35,231 nucleotides of DNA from Phycisphaerae bacterium. Its GTDB lineage: Bacteria; Planctomycetota; Phycisphaerae; Sedimentisphaerales; Anaerobacaceae. The notes under the pieces are model-generated. The model did no database searches. It worked only from the letters and a program-made list of their open reading frames with translations, and was not told the origin of the DNA. A program made the translations under genes and the position numbers. This document shows positions 1 to 7,286 of the stretch, in pieces (the stretch's first letter is position 1; every line of letters begins with the position of its first letter). The DNA lies in the NCBI GenBank assembly GCA_030615025.1, contig JAUXAB010000033.1, positions 1 to 35,231 on the forward strand, in the 5' to 3' direction.

Positions 1-266
1 CCGCCGCCGCCGTACATACCGCCGCCGCCGCCGTACATCCCGCCGCCGCCGCCGTACATCCCGCCGCCGCCACCGTACATCCCACCGCCGCCGCCGCCGT
101 ACATACCCCCGCCGCCGCCGCCGTACATACCACCGCCGCCGCCGTACATACCACCGCCGCCGCCGTACATACCGCCGCCGCCGCCGTACATACCACCACC
201 GCCGCCCATCCCGCCGCCCATCATGCCGCCCATCATGCCGCCCATCATGCCGCCCATCATGCCGCC
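1..266 (-). repeat. in-frame tandem repeat coding Met-Met-Gly-Gly then Met-Tyr-Gly-rich units
   Basis: Read in gene direction, 266-219 codes four Met-Met-Gly-Gly units of 12 bp, followed by nine units of 18-21 bp of the form ATG TAC (GGN)4-5, each giving MYGGGG or MYGGGGG. The TAC of each unit appears as the nine gtacat strings between positions 12 and 192. All units are in the frame of the secretin-like gene, so they make a glycine-rich linker. Repeat number could vary by slippage, and the array continues past the left edge. Confidence 0.9.
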
Positions 267-2066
267 ACCACGTGCCGGCCGGCCAAGCAAGTCGGTCACG
301 TCATAAACTCTTGTTACCAGCTTGCTCGGAAGTGAACCTACTGTTGCTATGGTGATTACTCCCTTCTGCACAACATAGTCGAGATCTGCAAATCCGCCCG
401 AAACCGCCTTTAACAAATTCTCCAGTCCTGCGCCGAGCCCAATTGCCGGTATTCCATCCATATTTATTGCCGTATCCGGCGAGATATCAGCGTTGTCGTA
501 CAAATCCCGCCAGAGCACAATTATCCTCAACGACGGGTCAACAGAATTCTTTAATTCCTCTATCGCTTCGCTAAAAGGCATTTCCGTCGTCAGTGCTGAA
601 AGGTCAACAACTTCGTCTAATTGTTTGTAGACCTCTATATCAGCCGCGTCCAGTCCGATTGGCTCCTCCGGTCTGCGTGTCGGTTTCGCGATAATTTCAC
701 GCCAATTCTTGGGATAAGTAAGCTCCTCATGGTATGGAATTGAGGATATATCAGTTTCTCGCAAAATACCAACTCTTTCCTTAGCCTTTTCCCTCTCCAC
801 CTCTAATTGTTTGCGGAAGTTAACTGTATCATCCAGTGTCTGTTTCAGTATCAGCGCCTCGTTATTCAGTGGGTCTAACACAAGCAAACTTTCCAACTGA
901 CCAAGAGCTTCCTCATAGCGCATCTGCCTCTGACAAGCTATTGCGTTCTCCATCAGCTCGGCTATTCTTCTGGCTCTGTCAGCTTCCATTTGCTGTTTGC
1001 GCTGCCGTGCCGCCTCCATCGCTGCTAAGCGCTTCTCTTGTTCCAACTGCTTGGCCCTCTCGTTCTGTCGGAGGACTATTTCATCAGTCAGTTCCTTTAA
1101 CTGTGAGTCGCATTGCTTGAAAAGAAGGTCACCGAGGTCCAGTTGGTTTTCGTAGACGGCTCGCTTAGCCGTCTCAACCAATTCTTTCGCCTTATCGAAT
1201 TCGTCCTGACTTATGTAGTTTTGTGCTTTGGCTACGGCATCATTAACAACTATTCTCGTATAGCTTCGTCGGATATTTCTTTTGCGAGTAACCTTTTCGA
1301 TGTAGCTAACTCCCACATCTGTTACCGGCTCGGTGACAGCCGCCGGCACTCTTGGTTTTGGAAGTGTAACGGGGGCCTTCGGCAGCTTCTCAGGTTTTGT
1401 CTTTGTTTTCATCTTTGCAGCTATCGACCTTAGATAATCTTCTGCCGTTTGCCCTGCCGGTGCTACTAATAAGCCACTCTCAGCAACTTTAATAAAGCCT
1501 TCAAGGGCCTTTTCGAGCTGACCGGCACGGTAAAATTCCACGCTGCGGTTATAAAGCTCAGCAATTTGTTTCGTCTGTCCACTCAGTTGATTACCTAATT
1601 TCCCAAGCCCTTCTGCGAGTTGCTTCCGCTCCGCTTCCGTCAAAAACTCACTGCCTTTGACCTTTTCAAGATGCGCTCTGGCTTTTATTAGTTCCCCTTG
1701 TTTAACTAATTTATCAGCCGTTTGAATATGCTCTAAGATACGTTTTCTCTCAAGCACAGCTATGTGTGTCTTTTCTATAAGCTCGTTTAGTTTGTCACGC
1801 CCAGCAGCAGTCAAATATCCTTTGTATTCCTGTGCTCGAACGAAGGATTGTTCTGCAGCCTTGAAGAACCCCCTTTTGTATTGCTCCTCCCCAACCTGAA
1901 TCCACCTTTGAGTTACCTGGCGGACTATTCTCTTCTCTTCATCAGCTCCAGTTACCTGAGATGGAGCAACCTTCGACAGAGCTGTTGTCAGAAACAGAAC
2001 CAATGCCAAAATGACCAATGGGGACTTTCCACCGAAAGGTCTAATCAAAAACCTTGCTTTGAGCAT
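1..2066 (-). CDS. secretin-like (type II/III secretion) secreted protein, C-terminus beyond window
   Basis: Partial gene: 688 codons are in the window and the frame is open to the left edge. The ATG at 2066 has a strong Shine-Dalgarno, AGGAGG, at 2072-2077. Residues 1-40 are a signal peptide (basic start, then ILALVLFLTTAL). Residues about 45-420 are helical, TPR-like and rich in charged coiled coil (KQLEQEKRLAAMEAARQRKQ). Near residues 490-600 is a beta-alpha segment (VDLSALTTEMPFSEAIEEL ... DYVVQKGVITIAT ... RVYDVTDLLGR) resembling the STN/N0 domains of secretins. It then enters a Met-Gly and Met-Tyr-Gly repeat. In planctomycete proteins of this layout the secretin pore domain follows, so I infer an outer-membrane secretin homolog, but the diagnostic domain is outside the window. 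Divergent from tsaB across 335 bp. Confidence 0.7.
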   Translation of the reverse strand, partial: MLKARFLIRPFGGKSPLVILALVLFLTTALSKVAPSQVTGADEEKRIVRQVTQRWIQVGEEQYKRGFFKAAEQSFVRAQEYKGYLTAAGRDKLNELIEKTHIAVLERKRILEHIQTADKLVKQGELIKARAHLEKVKGSEFLTEAERKQLAEGLGKLGNQLSGQTKQIAELYNRSVEFYRAGQLEKALEGFIKVAESGLLVAPAGQTAEDYLRSIAAKMKTKTKPEKLPKAPVTLPKPRVPAAVTEPVTDVGVSYIEKVTRKRNIRRSYTRIVVNDAVAKAQNYISQDEFDKAKELVETAKRAVYENQLDLGDLLFKQCDSQLKELTDEIVLRQNERAKQLEQEKRLAAMEAARQRKQQMEADRARRIAELMENAIACQRQMRYEEALGQLESLLVLDPLNNEALILKQTLDDTVNFRKQLEVEREKAKERVGILRETDISSIPYHEELTYPKNWREIIAKPTRRPEEPIGLDAADIEVYKQLDEVVDLSALTTEMPFSEAIEELKNSVDPSLRIIVLWRDLYDNADISPDTAINMDGIPAIGLGAGLENLLKAVSGGFADLDYVVQKGVITIATVGSLPSKLVTRVYDVTDLLGRPARGGGMMGGMMGGMMGGMMGGGMGGGGGMYGGGGGMYGGGGGMYGGGGGMYGGGGGGMYGGGGGGMYGGGGGMYGGGGGMYGGGGGMYGGG

Positions 2067-2170
2067 AAAGACCTCCTGCCAAAGTAAAGAGTCACTCTCT
2101 CCTACAAAAAACGTTTTTTACGTTGAATAAAAAATATAATTAATATAAAAACGCACAACCGCCAATTTAG

Positions 2171-2185
2171 ATAGGTTAAACCTAT
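2171..2185. promoter_or_regulatory. perfect palindrome ATAGGTT-A-AACCTAT in divergent intergenic region
   Basis: Seven-base arms around one central base, about 105 bp upstream of the minus-strand secretin-like gene and 216 bp upstream of tsaB. Symmetry and position suit a dimeric repressor site, but no regulator can be named. The same AT-rich gap (2067-2401) also has a 14-bp palindrome, AAAAAACGTTTTTT, at 2106-2119. Confidence 0.3.
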
Positions 2186-2243
2186 ATGATTAGTTTATAA
2201 AGATGGGCGTTTTATTGCAAGCGAAAAATTGATTTGTGAGCGT

Positions 2244-2276
2244 TTGGCCGATAATATCTAACCTTAATTCGGCCAA
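2244..2276. repeat. inverted repeat TTGGCCGA / TCGGCCAA
   Basis: Perfect 8-bp arms (2244-2251 and 2269-2276) around a 17-base AT-rich loop, in the 335-bp gap between the secretin-like gene and tsaB. There is no T-run on either side, so it is not a convincing terminator. It may be a leader structure of tsaB transcripts. Confidence 0.35.
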
Positions 2277-2401
2277 CCGATAAGTGTAATTAGGAAAGCT
2301 GGGGAAAATAGTCAGTTAAAAACCCGCTTTTTTTGGACATAACGAGGCCTTTGAAAAAAACTGTAAAAAAACCGTAAAAAATATAACAATCGAAAAAATA
2401 T

Positions 2402-3118
2402 ATGGCACAAAAACCCTTGATATTCGCCGTTGAAACGTCCGGCAGGATAGGCTCCGTTGCAATAGCAGCTGGAGAACGAATGCTCGCCGAAGCTGCCTTC
2501 TCCGGTCCAATGAGACATAGCTCAGAGGTCTTTCCCGCTATTCGTGGCCTGCTAAACCGTTTCGGCCGGAAGCCCAAAGACATCGAGCATATCTATATAT
2601 CTGTCGGGCCGGGCAGCTTCACCGGACTGCGAATAGCTGTAACTATGGCAAAGACAATGCACCTGGCGAACAATGCAAAAATCGTTGCGGTCGACACACT
2701 GGATGTAATCGCCGCCAATGCAACCGATTATATAAAGCAAGGAAACACCGACGTTGAGAAAATCGCCACCATTCTCGATGCCAAACGAGGCCAATTCTAT
2801 ATCGCCGTTTACCAACGCACGAGCGACGGAATCTGGAAGAAAACTCTTCCGGATTCCTTGATGACTGCATCGCAATTCCTTGACCGATTCACCGGCAAAG
2901 CCGAACCGATATGGTTACTCGGGGAGGGCCTGGTTTACTACGCCGATAAATTCAAAGCCGAAGGCATTCACTTTTTTGACGAACAATACTGGACCCCACG
3001 AGCCGCAAAAGTTCATTTACTCAGCTGGAAAATGGCCTGCGCCGGACAATTCGCTGACCCCGTGACACTACAGCCGAATTACTTGCGCAGACCCGAAGCC
3101 AAAGAAAAAATATTGTGA
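2402..3118 (+). CDS. tsaB: tRNA threonylcarbamoyladenosine biosynthesis protein TsaB
   Basis: 238 aa, usual length for TsaB (YeaZ). It belongs to the ASKHA/ASNase-like fold that supports TsaD in making t6A37 on ANN-decoding tRNAs in the cytoplasm. Visible hallmarks are the N-terminal strand with IFAVETSGRIGSVAI, the conserved SVGPGSFTGLRIAVTMAK block at about residues 67-84 and the VDTLDVIAA stretch after it. Product name is firm from the GPGSFTGLRI motif. No good Shine-Dalgarno precedes the ATG; the leader is A-rich (ATCGAAAAAATAT), so initiation may rely on low structure. It appears monocistronic: the next gene is on the opposite strand, convergent, 39 bp away. Confidence 0.93.
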   Translation: MAQKPLIFAVETSGRIGSVAIAAGERMLAEAAFSGPMRHSSEVFPAIRGLLNRFGRKPKDIEHIYISVGPGSFTGLRIAVTMAKTMHLANNAKIVAVDTLDVIAANATDYIKQGNTDVEKIATILDAKRGQFYIAVYQRTSDGIWKKTLPDSLMTASQFLDRFTGKAEPIWLLGEGLVYYADKFKAEGIHFFDEQYWTPRAAKVHLLSWKMACAGQFADPVTLQPNYLRRPEAKEKIL

Positions 3119-3157
3119 TAATTCCTTGAACGCACTCGCAGCTTGACCCGAGATAAT

Positions 3158-3736
3158 TTATGACACAAAATCAGGTCTGTCGGGGGAAGAAATGTTTGTA
3201 AATTTCTGACAATCCCCTCCGCGGCGATGGAGGAGCAGTGCGCCGAGGCCAAAAAGCAAAAGCGTGGCTGGTTCAGGAATAATTGTCACAACACCATCCG
3301 AAAAGTAAACTGGCGGAGGGGGTGGTCCTGGCATTGTAGGCCGTCTGGGCCAACCGGAAACAACGACTTCACCGCTTCCGTAAGTAATTTCCACATAAGC
3401 AATGGTGCCAGTAGCAGTACCGGGAAATGCGACACCGCCGAGTTCCACTGATTTTGTACCTAAACCAATGGGGTCGAGCGGGAAGGTAGGGTCCCAACCA
3501 TATTGGTCTGCATCAGAAGAGTTCATCGCGCTGGTAATGATAGCGTCACCTTCGACCGTGACAATTGTGTGCAAAATATTAAATGGGCTATCAGTTACAA
3601 TGTCAAGGGACACAACCCTTCCCGGGGTTGTAATGATAGTGGTACCCTCATCCTCAAATGAGACGACTGGAACCGTCGTTGCGCCTGCTGCCCCACAAAA
3701 ACCCAAAACAATTAATACTGCTAATAGCTTCTTCAC
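3158..3736 (-). CDS. PEP-CTERM sorting-domain protein
   Basis: 192 aa from a GTG at 3736. I chose the GTG because AGGAGG lies 9 bases upstream and it gives a clean signal peptide (VKKLLAVLIVLGFCGAAGA); the frame is open 35 codons further up but that stretch looks like leader. The mature part (VPVVSFEDEGTTIITTPGRVVSLDIVTDSPF ...) resembles cohesin-like beta-sandwich segments found in such proteins, which is a weak inference. Near the C-terminus IIPEPATLLLFGLGALLLHRR is a PEP-CTERM signal: PEP motif, one membrane helix, basic cluster. Known role: sorting through the exosortase pathway to the cell envelope or exopolymer. Odd point: about 20 residues follow the basic cluster, whereas the signal normally ends the protein. 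Confidence 0.8.
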   Translation of the reverse strand: MKKLLAVLIVLGFCGAAGATTVPVVSFEDEGTTIITTPGRVVSLDIVTDSPFNILHTIVTVEGDAIITSAMNSSDADQYGWDPTFPLDPIGLGTKSVELGGVAFPGTATGTIAYVEITYGSGEVVVSGWPRRPTMPGPPPPPVYFSDGVVTIIPEPATLLLFGLGALLLHRRGGDCQKFTNISSPDRPDFVS

Positions 3737-4413
3737 CTCTTCGCTCCTCCTATCTAAACCTAATCCAACCACTCCAGCACAAACCAGCTTTTTCAGGTTT
3801 TTCTTTGCTCCGTCAATCCTTATTTCTAACCCTCTCAACACGGTTATCGAACATTGTTAATCGGCCTCAGAACGACAGCCGTCAAATCCCGCTCAATTTC
3901 TTATTATAACCACCGCTTCCAACTTTGTCAATTACTAACCCTCAGATTTGTAAATTTTTTGCCCTCTATTGTTATTCATCAAACTAAAAAGTCATTCCCG
4001 AGCAGCCGAGCAATCCCCCAATTAAAAGCAAAACACCAAAGATTGATGCGGAAAACCGCAAGCGTAATTAACAGTCCTTTATTTGAAATCAGATTCGCAA
4101 TACTCTGCACTTCGACATTCGACATTCCTTGTCCCGGCGCGCCGGGATTCGATATTCTTTTTTCCCTTTTTCCCTTTGACTTTTAAGGTCTATTACGCTA
4201 TTTTATCTAACCAAAGACGAACACACCAAGGGGCGGAATACTTCAACGAAATAAAAGTAAAATAACGGAGCCCCAAACGTAAGTGCGGGGTAAATAAAAA
4301 TATTTAGCCCGCTTGTCCCCGAATGTCGTAATCGGGGATCCAGATTATCGGGGGTTTACTTTCTAACCGGGCAGAGATACGATATTTGAGATACGCTTCA
4401 CAAAATAAGAGAT
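3737..4413. other. gene-free interval with stock intergenic phrases and palindromes
   Basis: 677 bp with no convincing gene. It contains a 16-bp perfect palindrome TCCCGGCGCGCCGGGA at 4132-4147 set in the phrase 'cgacattcgacattcc', which resembles filler repeated in related genomes, and a hairpin CCCCGA/TCGGGG at 4317-4337. The short frames here have poor codon use and no ribosome binding sites. Confidence 0.5.
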
Positions 4414-4530
4414 ATGAAAATTGAACCGAATAAAGATTTGCAGAGCAGCGTTATTGTGGAAAAGAAACCTGACTACGCACTATTTATCTGCCTAAAGCCA
4501 GCCGGCAATACGGTGATGGTGGTACCGTGA
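4414..4530 (+). CDS. possible 38-residue small protein upstream of the TPR gene
   Basis: ATG to TGA, 38 codons: a hydrophilic start (MKIEPNKDLQSSVIVEKKPD) and a more hydrophobic end. It ends 21 bp before the TPR gene on the same strand. Only a weak AAGAGA precedes the ATG. I do not recognise it; it may be a leader peptide, a remnant of a longer gene or chance. Confidence 0.25.
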   Translation: MKIEPNKDLQSSVIVEKKPDYALFICLKPAGNTVMVVP

Positions 4531-4551
4531 ACGAAACCATAGGATATGCGA

Positions 4552-5571
4552 ATGATAGAATGGTTTAAGAATCTGAGCGATACTGAGAAGATTGCCATTG
4601 CTGTTCCTGTTGGTCTCGCGGCTGTTAGTGGATTATTCGTATTATTAAAATGGTTGTTCGGAAAAAAGAAAGACCCGGATTTGGCCCTTGCGATAATCGA
4701 TGATACCTTGAAGGAAAACAAGCAGCTCCGTCAAACAGTAGGACAACTCGAAGAACAATTGGTACAGTCGCAGGCCCTGGCTGGCCCCGGTGAACAACAA
4801 GTACCGCAGCCCACACAGCAGGCAAAAGACCTCGCTGCTCAGATCGAAGATGATGCAGGGCCTTATGCGCAGGCGCTGAAGGCTATTGCTGAGGGCAATG
4901 CCGAAAAGGCCGATGAACTGCTGGACGAAACACAGCAGTTTCTGGATACTGTCCAGCAGAAAAAGGACGAGGCGCAGGCCAAGATATACATGGCACGCAT
5001 GCAAAACGCCTATTATGCCGGCAGGCCTCAGGATGCCCTGAAATATTGCGATAAACTAACAACCCTGGCCGGTAACGATACTCTAATCCTGAACGGAATG
5101 GCTGTGGTTTACTATGCAAATGCCGAATATAAGGAGGCAGAGCCCCTGATGGAACGTGCGCTTAATATCGATGAGGCATCCTTAGGCAAAGACCATCCCA
5201 AAGTCGCCATACGCCTGAACAACTTGGCGCTGTTGTATCTGGATACCAATCGTTTTAAAGAGGCAGAGCCCCTGATGAAACGTGCGCTTAAGATCGATGA
5301 GGCATCCTTCGGCAAAGACCATCCCGATGTCGCCAGAGACCTGAACAACCTGGCGCAGTTGTATAAGGCTACGAACCGTCTGGCCGAGGCCGAGCCGCTG
5401 ATGAAACGGGTGCTGGCGATTGTTCTACAGTTCACCCGCCGGACCGGCCATCCGCACCCGCATCTAAAAGATGCTATCAAAAACTACGAAGGCCTGCTCA
5501 TGCAGATGGGGCATAGTAAAGACCAGGTCGCTGCCCGACTGAAGCGCCTGGCTCCCGAAATGTTTGAGTAG
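4552..5571 (+). CDS. membrane-anchored tetratricopeptide (kinesin-light-chain type) repeat protein
   Basis: 339 aa from the ATG at 4552, chosen over the ATG two codons upstream because AGGA (4541-4544) is 7 bases from it and only 1 base from the other. Residues about 11-36 form one membrane helix (IAIAVPVGLAAVSGLFVLL), with a short cytosol-like N-terminus MIEWFKNLSDTEK. A charged coiled coil follows (about 50-75), then an acidic/Gln linker, then TPRs from about residue 140 to 300. The last ones are near-identical 42-residue KLC-type units (EAEPLMKRALKIDEASFGKDHP). TPRs bind protein partners; the partner is unknown. Same strand as the Mrr-like nuclease 66 bp downstream, possibly one transcript. 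Confidence 0.8.
   Translation: MIEWFKNLSDTEKIAIAVPVGLAAVSGLFVLLKWLFGKKKDPDLALAIIDDTLKENKQLRQTVGQLEEQLVQSQALAGPGEQQVPQPTQQAKDLAAQIEDDAGPYAQALKAIAEGNAEKADELLDETQQFLDTVQQKKDEAQAKIYMARMQNAYYAGRPQDALKYCDKLTTLAGNDTLILNGMAVVYYANAEYKEAEPLMERALNIDEASLGKDHPKVAIRLNNLALLYLDTNRFKEAEPLMKRALKIDEASFGKDHPDVARDLNNLAQLYKATNRLAEAEPLMKRVLAIVLQFTRRTGHPHPHLKDAIKNYEGLLMQMGHSKDQVAARLKRLAPEMFE
5134..5420 (+). repeat. 126-bp tandem repeat (42-aa TPR units)
   Basis: Units begin GAGGCAGAG or GAGGCCGAG at 5134, 5260 and 5386, spaced exactly 126 bp. The first two are nearly identical at DNA level; the third is diverged and partial. This indicates recent unit duplication and likely copy-number variation. Confidence 0.85.
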
Positions 5572-5637
5572 CCGCCTGGGCAGAATATAAATTGGCAAAA
5601 AAAGTGGTGTATATTATTATGTTAGGCAGGAAGAAAG

Positions 5638-6390
5638 ATGATTACATCCTCAAAACCTTCGGACTGGCAAGCTCTTCAAAGTCAGGTCGGAACAATTCTA
5701 AAGCAATGCGGATTTAATGTTGATATTGAAAAGACAATCAAAACTGCACGGGGTGCAGTTGAGATTGATGTCTATGCTGAGGAAATCGTTAAGGGAAGAA
5801 AGTATTTAATAGTTTGCGAATGCAAATATTGGAAATCAAGAGTGCCTCAATCAATTATTCATTCTTTTAGGACAGTCGTAAACGACATTGGAGCCAACAT
5901 TGGATATATTATTTCTCTAAGAGGATTTCAGTCTGGTGCATTTGATGCATCAGACTTGACTAATATTGAGCTTGTTACTTGGGAGGGATTTCAGGACGCA
6001 TTTTGTGAGACATGGTTAGAGAAGTATCTCTCTCCAGTAATCACAAAGGAGCTTGATCCAATTTTCGGGTACACTGAACCACTTGTTCAAAAATGGATGT
6101 GTGAGGTTCCAGATCATGAGGTTTCAATAATCAAGTCATTAAGAGAGAAGTATCATGATTTTGGAATGTTAATGATGATGTTTACAACTTATTCCACATT
6201 TTTGAGGGCCAGAGGATTTCCGAAGCTTCCTCTCCGTGATCGGTTCATAAGATACTCATTATCTCTTGATAAAATTCCATCTGAAATTATCGATGCTAAA
6301 GGTTATCGCGAGTTCTTAGATGCGTGCATGGAATATGGAATGAAGGGTATCAGTGAATTCAAAAAAGTAAAAGAAAGAAATAATGTATAA
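5638..6390 (+). CDS. Mrr-like restriction endonuclease family protein (PD-(D/E)xK)
   Basis: 250 aa, with AGGA 10 bases upstream of the ATG. The first 110 residues carry a PD-(D/E)xK nuclease core: predicted helix WQALQSQVGTILKQCGFNV, then GAVEIDVYAEE with catalytic Asp44, then YLIVCECKYW with Glu61 and Lys63, then a helix (IIHSFRTVVNDIGANIGYII) typical of Mrr_cat proteins. The remaining 140 residues are helical with no recognised motif. Such nucleases act in type IV restriction of modified DNA or in other DNA transactions; no methylase or defence partner is visible, so the role is open. Its AT-rich codon use differs from the GC-richer housekeeping genes around it, which suggests recent transfer. 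Ends before a gene-free island. Confidence 0.75.
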   Translation: MITSSKPSDWQALQSQVGTILKQCGFNVDIEKTIKTARGAVEIDVYAEEIVKGRKYLIVCECKYWKSRVPQSIIHSFRTVVNDIGANIGYIISLRGFQSGAFDASDLTNIELVTWEGFQDAFCETWLEKYLSPVITKELDPIFGYTEPLVQKWMCEVPDHEVSIIKSLREKYHDFGMLMMMFTTYSTFLRARGFPKLPLRDRFIRYSLSLDKIPSEIIDAKGYREFLDACMEYGMKGISEFKKVKERNNV

Positions 6391-6404
6391 CCAATGGATT
6401 GAAT

Positions 6405-6439
6405 GGACGCAGGTAGCGCCGCCACACGCCTTGGCGTCC
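6405..6439. repeat. inverted repeat GGACGC / GCGTCC downstream of the nuclease gene
   Basis: 6-bp perfect outer arms, with GCG/CGC inside the loop that can add three pairs. A second pairing, GTAGCGCC (6413-6420) with GGTGCTAC (6467-6474, one G-U), is an alternative. It lies 15 bp after the nuclease stop. Confidence 0.4.
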
Positions 6440-6489
6440 GCCTGAAGGTCAAGCCTATATTCAGAGGTGCTACATGACGGCGCTCAGGG

Positions 6490-6515
6490 TGACAAAAAAA
6501 GCACTTTTTTTGTCA
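6490..6515. terminator. 26-nt perfect inverted repeat, A/T-rich, followed by T7
   Basis: TGACAAAAAAAG-CA-CTTTTTTTGTCA: 12-bp perfect arms with a 2-base centre, then ATTTTTTTG. The stem is mostly A-T, weaker than a classical rho-independent terminator, but the T-tract and its place 100 bp after the nuclease gene fit bidirectional termination. Otherwise it is one of the many palindromes of this island. Confidence 0.35.
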
Positions 6516-6597
6516 TTTTTTTGTCCCTTTTGTGCATTTTGTGCTTTTTCGTGGCTATCCTCTCTTAAAAGAAAAGACTCTTCTCTGGCTTCACCAA

Positions 6598-6702
6598 TGC
6601 TGACAACGTCAGCAACTTAGACAAACTCCGCAAACCGAACGCACAAGCTCGCTTGGAGTACGGCTGCGAGTTTGTATAAAAAAGGCCGTCCACACCACGG
6701 CC
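6598..6702. repeat. cluster of three hairpins (inverted-repeat block A)
   Basis: In order: TGCTGAC-AAC-GTCAGCA (6598-6614); ACAAACTC (6621-6628) pairing with GAGTTTGT (6668-6675), extendable by GCA/TGC past a bulged C; and GGCCGT-7 nt-ACGGCC (6684-6702). All arms are perfect. The region codes for nothing convincing. It may be the left part of a structured RNA or of a non-autonomous palindromic element that includes the blocks at 6843 and 6979. Confidence 0.5.
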
Positions 6703-6715
6703 GGTGAAGCAAACC

Positions 6716-6781
6716 TCTCTGTGACCTCTGTGCTCTCTGTGGCAAAAATACTTCGTGTCTTTGTGCCTTCGTGGCTAATTT
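6716..6781. repeat. interspersed filler phrase 'ctctgtggc ... cttcgtgtctttgtg'
   Basis: The stretch reads as repeated 'ctctgtg' and 'cttcgtgtctttgtgccttcgtggc'-type phrases. Diverged copies are at 6525-6560, 7097-7170 and 29345-29455. Phrases of this kind are scattered through intergenic DNA of many genomes and give spurious ORFs rich in 'ATKAQRHE'. Function unknown. Confidence 0.6.
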
Positions 6782-6806
6782 TTTTCCAAAAAAAGTTAGA
6801 TTTATA

Positions 6807-6835
6807 TTGAACATTTAGGGCAGGTTTGGTATAAT
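6807..6835 (+). promoter_or_regulatory. sigma70-like promoter TTGAAC-17-TATAAT
   Basis: -35 TTGAAC at 6807-6812, a 17-base spacer, and a perfect -10 TATAAT at 6830-6835. Transcription would start near 6842, exactly at the first of a series of small hairpins and with no good ORF behind it. This is the main reason to suspect a noncoding RNA. Confidence 0.5.
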
Positions 6836-6842
6836 ACAAACA

Positions 6843-6903
6843 GCCATAGAAATGGCAGGTATTTAGCGGAGAACCGCACGTTTTCGTATCAGCAGATACA
6901 CGT
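6843..6903 (+). ncRNA. candidate structured RNA: three consecutive short hairpins (block B)
   Basis: GCCAT-AGAA-ATGGC (6843-6856), GCGG-AGAA-CCGC (6866-6877), and GTATC-AGCA-GATAC (6886-6899) clamped by ACGT/ACGT (6878-6881 with 6900-6903) with a TTTC bulge. Two loops are identical (AGAA). It starts within a base or two of the predicted start of the promoter at 6807-6835. No RNA family recognised; function unknown. Confidence 0.35.
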
Positions 6904-6978
6904 CAAAAAGCATTATTTTGCATCATAAATGCCAATGTTTTAAACATTTTGGTGTATTAATGGATAAAAAACACTTAT

Positions 6979-7089
6979 TTAGCCGGCTTCTGAAAAAGGC
7001 CATTGTGATGGCCGTGTGGACGAAGGCAGGTCTCTGTGGCAAAAGCTCGCTTTTAGAGCAGAGCCTGCCGAGAACACCAAGCCGGCTAA
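6979..7089. ncRNA. candidate branched structured RNA or palindromic element (block C)
   Basis: An 11-bp perfect outer stem, TTAGCCGGCTT (6979-6989) with AAGCCGGCTAA (7079-7089), encloses two arms. Arm 1 is GGCCAT-TGTG-ATGGCC (6998-7013). Arm 2 stacks directly after it: GTGT/ACAC (7014-7017 with 7074-7077), an internal loop, GGCAGG/CCTGCC (7025-7030 with 7064-7069), a bulged T, CTCTG/CAGAG (7032-7036 with 7059-7063), another internal loop, and AAAAGC-TC-GCTTTT (7041-7054). About 32 base pairs in 111 nt without mismatch inside the stems. The three-way-junction layout suggests RNA, but a transposon remnant or hairpin-rich repeat is equally possible. Strand is uncertain. Confidence 0.4.
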
Positions 7090-7096
7090 GAATAAT

Positions 7097-7180
7097 CTGT
7101 GTAAATCCTGTTAATCTTGTCAAAAAAACTTCGTGTCTTAGTGTCTTTGTGGCTAAAAATCCGCGAAATCTGCGCAATCC
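7097..7180. repeat. interspersed filler phrase, second copy
   Basis: Contains 'cttcgtgtcttagtgtctttg' followed by 'tggctaaa' and then 'tccgcgaaatctgcgcaatc', the same phrase type as 6716-6781 and 29345-29455. It follows block C directly. Confidence 0.55.
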
Positions 7181-7286
7181 GCGATTAATAAACGATTTAC
7201 GTGTCTATAAGGCGCTCTACAATTGTAGAGAAACTATTACAGATGTCATGGAGTCTCTACAAATTAACCCTTTTATGCAAAACAAA

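Noticed and set aside
1..202. The regular 18-21 bp units at the left edge as a CRISPR or satellite array
   Set aside because: All units are multiples of 3, in the frame of the gene, and code a glycine-rich linker; there are no unique spacers.
836..1433. Plus-strand frames inside the secretin-like gene
   Set aside because: The minus-strand frame is continuous from a strong start at 2066 to the window edge; these are shadows.
3402..3860. Plus-strand frame of 152 codons opposite the PEP-CTERM gene
   Set aside because: Antisense of a gene with signal peptide and PEP-CTERM; no start signals.
6609..6839. Minus-strand frames with 'ATKAQRHE' and 'ATESTEVTE' words
   Set aside because: These are translations of the dispersed filler phrase, not genes.
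6843..6903. tRNA or group II intron domain V in the hairpin series
   Set aside because: No cloverleaf, no anticodon arm or CCA, and no AGC triad with the domain V bulge; stems are too short and separate.
7018..7073. Kink-turn in block C internal loop (GGACGAA / GAGA)
   Set aside because: G and A are present on both strands, but the 3-nt bulge and tandem G-A pairs do not line up with the consensus convincingly.
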